DNA of 11,414 nucleotides from Verrucomicrobiota bacterium (GTDB taxonomy: Bacteria > Verrucomicrobiota > Verrucomicrobiia > Chthoniobacterales > JAFAMB01), in the NCBI GenBank assembly GCA_019241095.1, contig JAFAXJ010000583.1:1-11414 (forward strand). The letters are read 5' to 3'. Below, piece by piece: positions 6,965 through 11,414 of this stretch. How positions within the stretch are numbered: the first letter of the stretch is position 1; the number at the start of each line of letters is the position of its first letter. The position numbers and the translations under genes were made by a program. A model generated the notes under the pieces. The model was not told the origin of the DNA. It saw only the letters and a list, made by a program, of their open reading frames with translations, and searched no databases.

Positions 6965-8541
6965 AACGCCATTTCTCTCGTTGTTCGTTTGGCGACCAGC
7001 TCCGTGCCGTTCGCATCCAAGGTGGCTCTCAATTTTGGAAGCGCATCAGCATGCCGTGTGCGAAGAAATGTCAACAGCTTCTCTCTCAGGTCGCAACGCA
7101 AATCCCAGACCTTTACGGCCGTTGCCGCGCTGACAAGGATTCGGATCTCGATGCAATTCACTTTAAAATCAGTGACTTGCAGATTACAAACACGACGGTC
7201 CCAGAGCGGTGCGGTTTCTAAAACCCGTTGCGTTTCGCCCCTTAGTTCGTCCAAGTCGATCGTGTGATCAAGGTATAGGAAAACCGTGCCGATAAGGTCG
7301 GAACTATTTCGAGTCCAATTCTGAAAAGGTTTATCGATGAAATAGGTAATTGGTAGAATCAATCGGCGTTGGTCCCATGCTTTCAGGACCACGTAAGTAA
7401 GTGAGATTTCTTCGATTTCGCCATATTCGCCTTCTACTAAAACCATATCACCAATCTTCATGGGTTCGGTTATGGCAATCTGCAATCCGGCGATAATCGT
7501 GGATAGCGATTTCTGGGCAGCTAAGCCAACAATCACTCCGGCAACGCCTGCTGAAGCAAGCAAACCGGCGCCCAACTGGCGCACCGGTTCAAAATCCATG
7601 AGAATCGTTGCACACGCTATCAGGAAAATAACGAAAATGGCTAACTGCCTAAAAACTCGGACCCGGGTCAGTATCCGGCGTTGCCGATAGTCGTCATACT
7701 GACCGATTTTCGCACGGACAGCGGTCATAGATTCTAAAGCGAAGACAATTTGGATCGCAAGCAGTGTATTGATAATAATGCCGGCGATAGAAATGAGGCG
7801 AAAGGTCAGTGAGCGAAGCGGATCTGGTAAGTTGAGCAGGTAATTGAGCGTATTAACAGCAAGCAGAACTAGATTATAGTACAGGGCTCTACCTAACACC
7901 GGGAAAGCGGGATAGTACCATTGCGCAGGCGTTCGCTTTGCACATCCTTTCAGCCAGTTTTCAACAAGCCGAACAACCTGAAACAGGAAAACAAAAAAGC
8001 TGAGATAATATCCCATCTGCGCCAGTTTACTGGCAATCGCGGATGTAGCGATTCGCCCATTGAGAGGTAAGTGAGGCACAATAGGAGAAATAAAAAGGTA
8101 GATCGCAGTAACAAGAAAACCTATCGAAAAAGCGTTCCATGCGGCAGACGCAATGCCGTAGCGCCAATAACGCAGCGCGCCGTTATTTTTGCTGCGGGCG
8201 AGATATTTCAGGATCAGTAATCGCACGAGTTGGAGCAATAACGAGACCAGGAGCAACGAGGCGATACCGAGAATGAGGTTCGCAGGGGTAATGCCTAGGA
8301 ATAGATCCTGTTGACTCCAGTCACCGAGAACTGCACCCAATTTGATTGACTCCGCATCAAGAGATCGAGCAAAGCTCCTGCCCAATGCTTCAAGCCAGTA
8401 AACGTGAATGCGAGGTACGACGGCTTGAAGCTGCGCCGGCTCGACCGGGGTAGGAGTAGGAGTGGGGGAGGATGTTACGGTTTGCGCCCATGCCGTTGCA
8501 TGGAGGCAAAACCAGCAGAGAATTAGAAATCCTTTGCGCAT
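6961..8541 (-). CDS. MscS-family mechanosensitive ion channel
   Basis: Inner-membrane small-conductance mechanosensitive channel that would open under membrane tension and release solutes. From the ATG at 8541 it has 526 residues with a signal peptide (MRKGFLILCWFCLHATAWAQ), then a Thr/Pro linker (PTPTPTP, 26-32) and a short periplasmic segment. Likely membrane segments lie near 87-113, 130-155, 175-195, 216-240, 247-270 and 298-316, followed by the Gly/Ala-rich pore helix 322-345 (LGAGLLASAGVAGVIVGLAA). The beta domain follows (IGDMVLVEGEYGEIEEISL, 363-381), then LPITYFIDKPFQNW (396-409) and the cytoplasmic C-terminal domain. It is a larger member with extra N-terminal helices, unlike the ~286-aa E. 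coli MscS. The frame is open to 8715, overlapping glpD, but the signal peptide sets the start. It sits 133 nt after glpD and overlaps the nucleotidyltransferase start. No cyclic-nucleotide-binding domain is seen at its C-terminus. Confidence 0.93.
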   Translation of the reverse strand: MRKGFLILCWFCLHATAWAQTVTSSPTPTPTPVEPAQLQAVVPRIHVYWLEALGRSFARSLDAESIKLGAVLGDWSQQDLFLGITPANLILGIASLLLVSLLLQLVRLLILKYLARSKNNGALRYWRYGIASAAWNAFSIGFLVTAIYLFISPIVPHLPLNGRIATSAIASKLAQMGYYLSFFVFLFQVVRLVENWLKGCAKRTPAQWYYPAFPVLGRALYYNLVLLAVNTLNYLLNLPDPLRSLTFRLISIAGIIINTLLAIQIVFALESMTAVRAKIGQYDDYRQRRILTRVRVFRQLAIFVIFLIACATILMDFEPVRQLGAGLLASAGVAGVIVGLAAQKSLSTIIAGLQIAITEPMKIGDMVLVEGEYGEIEEISLTYVVLKAWDQRRLILPITYFIDKPFQNWTRNSSDLIGTVFLYLDHTIDLDELRGETQRVLETAPLWDRRVCNLQVTDFKVNCIEIRILVSAATAVKVWDLRCDLREKLLTFLRTRHADALPKLRATLDANGTELVAKRTTREMAL

Positions 8542-8563
8542 ACCGCAAGGCCTAGTGCAGGAG

Positions 8564-8591
8564 ATTGATGAAATCAATAGGCTCGAAGCCT
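8564..8591 (-). promoter_or_regulatory. Two back-to-back short palindromes between glpD and mscS
   Basis: Within the 133-nt glpD-mscS gap, ATTGAT-GAA-ATCAAT (8564-8578) is immediately followed by AGGCT-CGA-AGCCT (8579-8591), both perfect with 3-nt centres. As RNA on the minus strand they would form two small adjacent hairpins ending 22 nt before the mscS start, close to the ribosome-binding region. They could be an operator for an internal promoter, a translational control element or an mRNA-processing site. No T-run, so not a terminator. The repeats are seen; the function is unknown. Confidence 0.35.
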
Positions 8592-8674
8592 TTACGACGA
8601 ACCCAACGAGTCTGATAGGTCCCATGCGGCACATCAGATTCATGAAACATATCGGCTTGGGTACCGCCCCAAAT

Positions 8675-10249
8675 TTACGCGGATGGCCGGATCTGGTACG
8701 ATCGCGCCAGCTCACAGAATTGTTTCACCTGATCGGCTTGCCACGATTGATCACGGCCAAGTTCGGCGGCTAGGAGCTCGGCAACCCATGGTGCGGCCTC
8801 AACCGCCGCAGCCGAGTCCAGAAGAAGCGCGCGAGTGCGCCGCGAAAGAACATCCTCCACAGTACGGGCCATTTCCTCTCGGACCGCCCATAGGACCTCG
8901 GCTCTAAGGTAGGGTAAGCGCGGGTGAACCAGTTCGCCAAATCCATTTGAAGCGGCCAGCAAGGTGACCTTTTCGCGCTCCGCGCCATAGACAGCCAAAT
9001 GTTCCGGAGGAGAAAAGATCTCAGGAGCCTTGCTGCTTCCATGCAGTGGCAGGTTTGTAGTTCGAGATGGTGATCTTGCCACACCACCCACATCGCAAAC
9101 ATGGTCGATACAGTCCTCAGCCATGTGACGGTAGGTGGTCCATTTACCCCCGGTGATTGTAATCAGTCCACTGGTGGAAACAATCACGGTATGATCTCGA
9201 GACAACGCCGCCGTCGAGCTGCCTTCTCCTGCTCTAACCAATGGACGAAGCCCAACATAACACGATAGCACATCGGATTCAGATGGATCTCGGTCGAAGT
9301 ATTTTGCAGATTCCGTTAGCATAAAATGAATCTCGTCTTCCTGGATGGTTGGCTCTGCGATCGGCTCGGGCACTTCATGATCCGTGGTGCCGATAATAAG
9401 ACGATCATGCCAGGGAATACCAAATAGGACCCGGCCGTCCGAAGTTTTAGGAATCATCAGAGCCGAGCGGCTTGGAAGGAATTCTCGAGGCAAAACCAAG
9501 TGTGCACCTTGGCTGACGGCGAGGAGTTTCCGAGCATCCGGCTCGTCAAGACGCCGGACAGCATCTACAAACACCCCGGTAGCATTTACTACTATCTTTG
9601 CCGCAACCTCGTGCTCGCTCGATGTCTCGCGATCCCGCACGATCGCACCAGAAACTTTGCCGTTTTGCTTTGTCAAATCGACCACTTCAACGTAATTGGC
9701 AATTGTTCCTCCGAGATCCCAAAAGGTGAGTGCCAAACTGATTGCCAGGCGGGAATCATCAAACTGGCCGTCCATGTAAAGGATTCCACCTTTTAAGCCT
9801 CTGGTCTCGAGCGTTGGAAGATGATTGAGTGTCTCCGATCTGGAAAGAACTTTGGAGTGGCCAAGTGATAACTTGCCTGAGAGAAAATCGTAAATTTTCA
9901 GACCCACGCCGTAAAACGGCAGTTGCCAGAGATGGTAAGCCGGGATTACAAACTGCAACGCATGAACAAGATGTGGCGCATTCTGAAGCATAAGACCACG
10001 TTCACGCAGAGCCGCTCTGACCAAGGTGATGTTGCCTTGCTCCAGATACCGCACCCCGCCGTGAGCCAGCTTAGTGCTTCGACTGGAAGTACCCTGTGCG
10101 AAATCGAACCTCTCCACTAAAAGGGTTTTAAGACCTCGAGCCGCGGCTTCCACGGCAGTCCCTAACCCGGTAGCTCCGCCACCGATCACCAGGCAATCCC
10201 ACTTCGTTGAACGATCGGATATCGCTCGGATAGCTTCAGTTCGATTCAC
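8675..10249 (-). CDS. glpD: Glycerol-3-phosphate dehydrogenase, FAD-dependent aerobic type
   Basis: Membrane-associated flavoenzyme that oxidises sn-glycerol 3-phosphate to dihydroxyacetone phosphate and passes electrons to quinone. The 524-aa product (E. coli GlpD is 501) has the FAD dinucleotide-binding motif VIGGGATGLG (21-30) with E46 at the end of the second strand. Next come the family signature SRSTKLAHGGVRYLEQG (56-72), YMDGQFDDSRL (158-168), IIGTTDHE (285-292), GLRPLVR (333-339) and the FAD-closing ITGGKWTTYR (365-374). A helical C-terminal domain spans about 400-510. The start is GTG at 10249: the overlapping ATG at 10251 is followed at once by a stop. A GGGCGGA stretch about 11 nt upstream is a possible ribosome-binding site. 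Only 5 nt separate it from the glpK stop, so the two are surely co-transcribed. All key motifs are intact. Confidence 0.97.
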   Translation of the reverse strand: MNRTEAIRAISDRSTKWDCLVIGGGATGLGTAVEAAARGLKTLLVERFDFAQGTSSRSTKLAHGGVRYLEQGNITLVRAALRERGLMLQNAPHLVHALQFVIPAYHLWQLPFYGVGLKIYDFLSGKLSLGHSKVLSRSETLNHLPTLETRGLKGGILYMDGQFDDSRLAISLALTFWDLGGTIANYVEVVDLTKQNGKVSGAIVRDRETSSEHEVAAKIVVNATGVFVDAVRRLDEPDARKLLAVSQGAHLVLPREFLPSRSALMIPKTSDGRVLFGIPWHDRLIIGTTDHEVPEPIAEPTIQEDEIHFMLTESAKYFDRDPSESDVLSCYVGLRPLVRAGEGSSTAALSRDHTVIVSTSGLITITGGKWTTYRHMAEDCIDHVCDVGGVARSPSRTTNLPLHGSSKAPEIFSPPEHLAVYGAEREKVTLLAASNGFGELVHPRLPYLRAEVLWAVREEMARTVEDVLSRRTRALLLDSAAAVEAAPWVAELLAAELGRDQSWQADQVKQFCELARSYQIRPSA

Positions 10250-10254
10250 ATGAA

Positions 10255-11414
10255 TTAATCCGCCCAGGACCTCGATCGTTCTAGCGCTTTCTTCCAGCCT
10301 GTTCGCAATTTTTCCCGCTGATCGGCAGAGATACGAGGTTCAAACGAGCGATCGGACATCCATTGAGAAGAGATTTCCTCAAGTGATTGATAGAAGCTGA
10401 CTGCTAATCCTGCCAGGTAGGCGGCTCCCATTGCGGTTGTTTCGGTCTTTTTAGCGCGAATCACCGGCACCCCCATCAGATCCGCTTGAAATTGCATCAG
10501 CGCATTGTTGGCGCTTGCACCGCCATCCACACGTAACTCGGCGAGCTGGATCTCTGAATCGGATTCCATCGCTGTCAGGACATCACTGACCTGGAATGCG
10601 ATTCCTTCCAGCGCTGCCCTTGCAATGTGTCCAGCCGTAGTGCCCCTGGTGATTCCTAGAATTGATCCTCTGGCGTAAGCGTCCCAGTGAGGAGCACCTA
10701 AACCGGCAAAGGCCGGAACCAGGTAAATACCCCCGGAATCGGGAACACTTGCTGCCAATGGTTCCACCTCTGGCGAAGTCCGGATGAGCCCGAGCCCATC
10801 TCGTAACCATTGAACAACCGCACCGGCGATAAAAATGCTACCCTCGAGCGCATATTCGGTCTGTCCCGCTCTTCTCAAAGCAATGGTCGTCAACAGCTTA
10901 TTGCGAGAGGCAATCGACTCGAGGCCCGTGTTCATCAACATAAAACAACCTGTCCCATAGGTATTTTTGACCATGCCGGGCTTGTTGCACATCTGGCCGA
11001 AAAGTGCGGCCTGCTGGTCACCAGCAATCCCGGCAATCGGAAGGCTAGAGAGAGCACCGGTCGTCTCACCGTAGACCTCGCTAGAGCTTTTAACAGCAGG
11101 CAACATGGAACGCGGCACGCCGAGTATTTGAAGCAGTTCGTCATCCCAATCCCGCGTGTGAATATTGAAAAACATCGTGCGCGAAGCATTGGTTTCATCC
11201 GTAACATGCACTTTGCCGCCGGTTAGTTTCCAGATAAGCCAGGAGTCAACCGTGCCGAAGGCTAGCTCTCCATGGTCAGCCTTCTCGCGAGCACCTTGTA
11301 CGTTCTCGAGCATCCATTTAACCTTAGTACCCGAAAAATACGGGTCGATTACCAGACCCGTTTTATCCTGGAAGAGCTTTTCGAGACCATCCGCACGCAT
11401 TTGATCGCAGATGG
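10255..11414 (-). CDS. glpK: Glycerol kinase (5' end beyond window)
   Basis: FGGY-family kinase that phosphorylates glycerol to glycerol 3-phosphate with ATP, trapping it in the cytoplasm as substrate for the GlpD encoded next. The frame is open through the right edge; codons ICDQ precede the first in-window Met, which is internal, so about the first 115 residues of a ~500-aa enzyme are missing. Family blocks, in order, are [113 protein letters not shown] and [19 protein letters not shown], with a C-terminal GWKKALERS. Where E. coli has the FBP-binding GGKGGTR loop, this protein has a shorter [11 protein letters not shown], so fructose-1,6-bisphosphate inhibition of the enteric kind is unlikely. 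The phosphorylatable His loop of Firmicute enzymes is also absent. First visible gene of the glp operon. Confidence 0.96.
   Translation of the reverse strand, partial: ICDQMRADGLEKLFQDKTGLVIDPYFSGTKVKWMLENVQGAREKADHGELAFGTVDSWLIWKLTGGKVHVTDETNASRTMFFNIHTRDWDDELLQILGVPRSMLPAVKSSSEVYGETTGALSSLPIAGIAGDQQAALFGQMCNKPGMVKNTYGTGCFMLMNTGLESIASRNKLLTTIALRRAGQTEYALEGSIFIAGAVVQWLRDGLGLIRTSPEVEPLAASVPDSGGIYLVPAFAGLGAPHWDAYARGSILGITRGTTAGHIARAALEGIAFQVSDVLTAMESDSEIQLAELRVDGGASANNALMQFQADLMGVPVIRAKKTETTAMGAAYLAGLAVSFYQSLEEISSQWMSDRSFEPRISADQREKLRTGWKKALERSRSWAD

Noticed and set aside
8542..8715. N-terminal extension of the MscS ORF overlapping the end of glpD.
   Set aside because: A clean signal peptide begins at 8541; the extra 58 residues show no family resemblance and overlap glpD coding sequence.
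9500..9796. Plus-strand ORFs of 60-160 codons inside glpD, glpK, argG, mscS and the PEP-CTERM gene.
   Set aside because: They lie opposite or out of frame within well-supported genes and encode no recognisable domains.

Overview
The window looks like a chromosomal stretch from a free-living Gram-negative heterotroph with roughly balanced base composition. A PEP-CTERM surface protein, Sec signal peptides on secreted proteins and mostly weak Shine-Dalgarno sites point to a soil or freshwater bacterium of the Verrucomicrobiota or Acidobacteriota type. That placement is inference from gene families, not from a marker gene. I see no rRNA, tRNA, CRISPR array, insertion sequence or phage gene.

Layout from left to right. 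(1) 1-2252, minus strand: a carbohydrate/polyol ABC importer of the sorbitol/mannitol (Smo) type. It comprises a periplasmic binding protein followed by a permease that runs off the left edge, with a perfect GC-rich inverted repeat between them. (2) 2253-2975: a divergent region with a poorly supported plus-strand unit, in which a 23-codon ORF overlaps a 168-aa orphan ORF by ATGA. (3) 3021-4169, minus: a secreted TIGR03118-type protein with a C-terminal PEP-CTERM sorting signal. (4) 4170-4616: a long divergent intergenic region with several inverted repeats, including two hairpins just ahead of argG. (5) 4617-5960, plus: argininosuccinate synthase, with an apparent internal insertion and a C-terminal tail. 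(6) 6083-11414, minus: a probable operon glpK - glpD - mscS-type channel - nucleotidyltransferase. glpK is cut by the right edge.

How the genes fit together. GlpK phosphorylates glycerol and GlpD oxidises the resulting glycerol 3-phosphate to dihydroxyacetone phosphate at the membrane, feeding glycolysis and the quinone pool. The following MscS-type channel could release solutes when internal osmolyte levels or turgor change. It is translationally overlapped with a stand-alone nucleotidyltransferase of unknown substrate. The Smo-like importer at the other end is a separate transcription unit, but it gives the region a polyol/glycerol theme. argG belongs to arginine biosynthesis and seems unrelated to its neighbours.

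No new defence or mobile system is visible. The least ordinary items are the glpKD-mscS-nucleotidyltransferase arrangement, the GlpK without the enteric FBP-binding loop, the ArgG insertion, and the structured intergenic sites.
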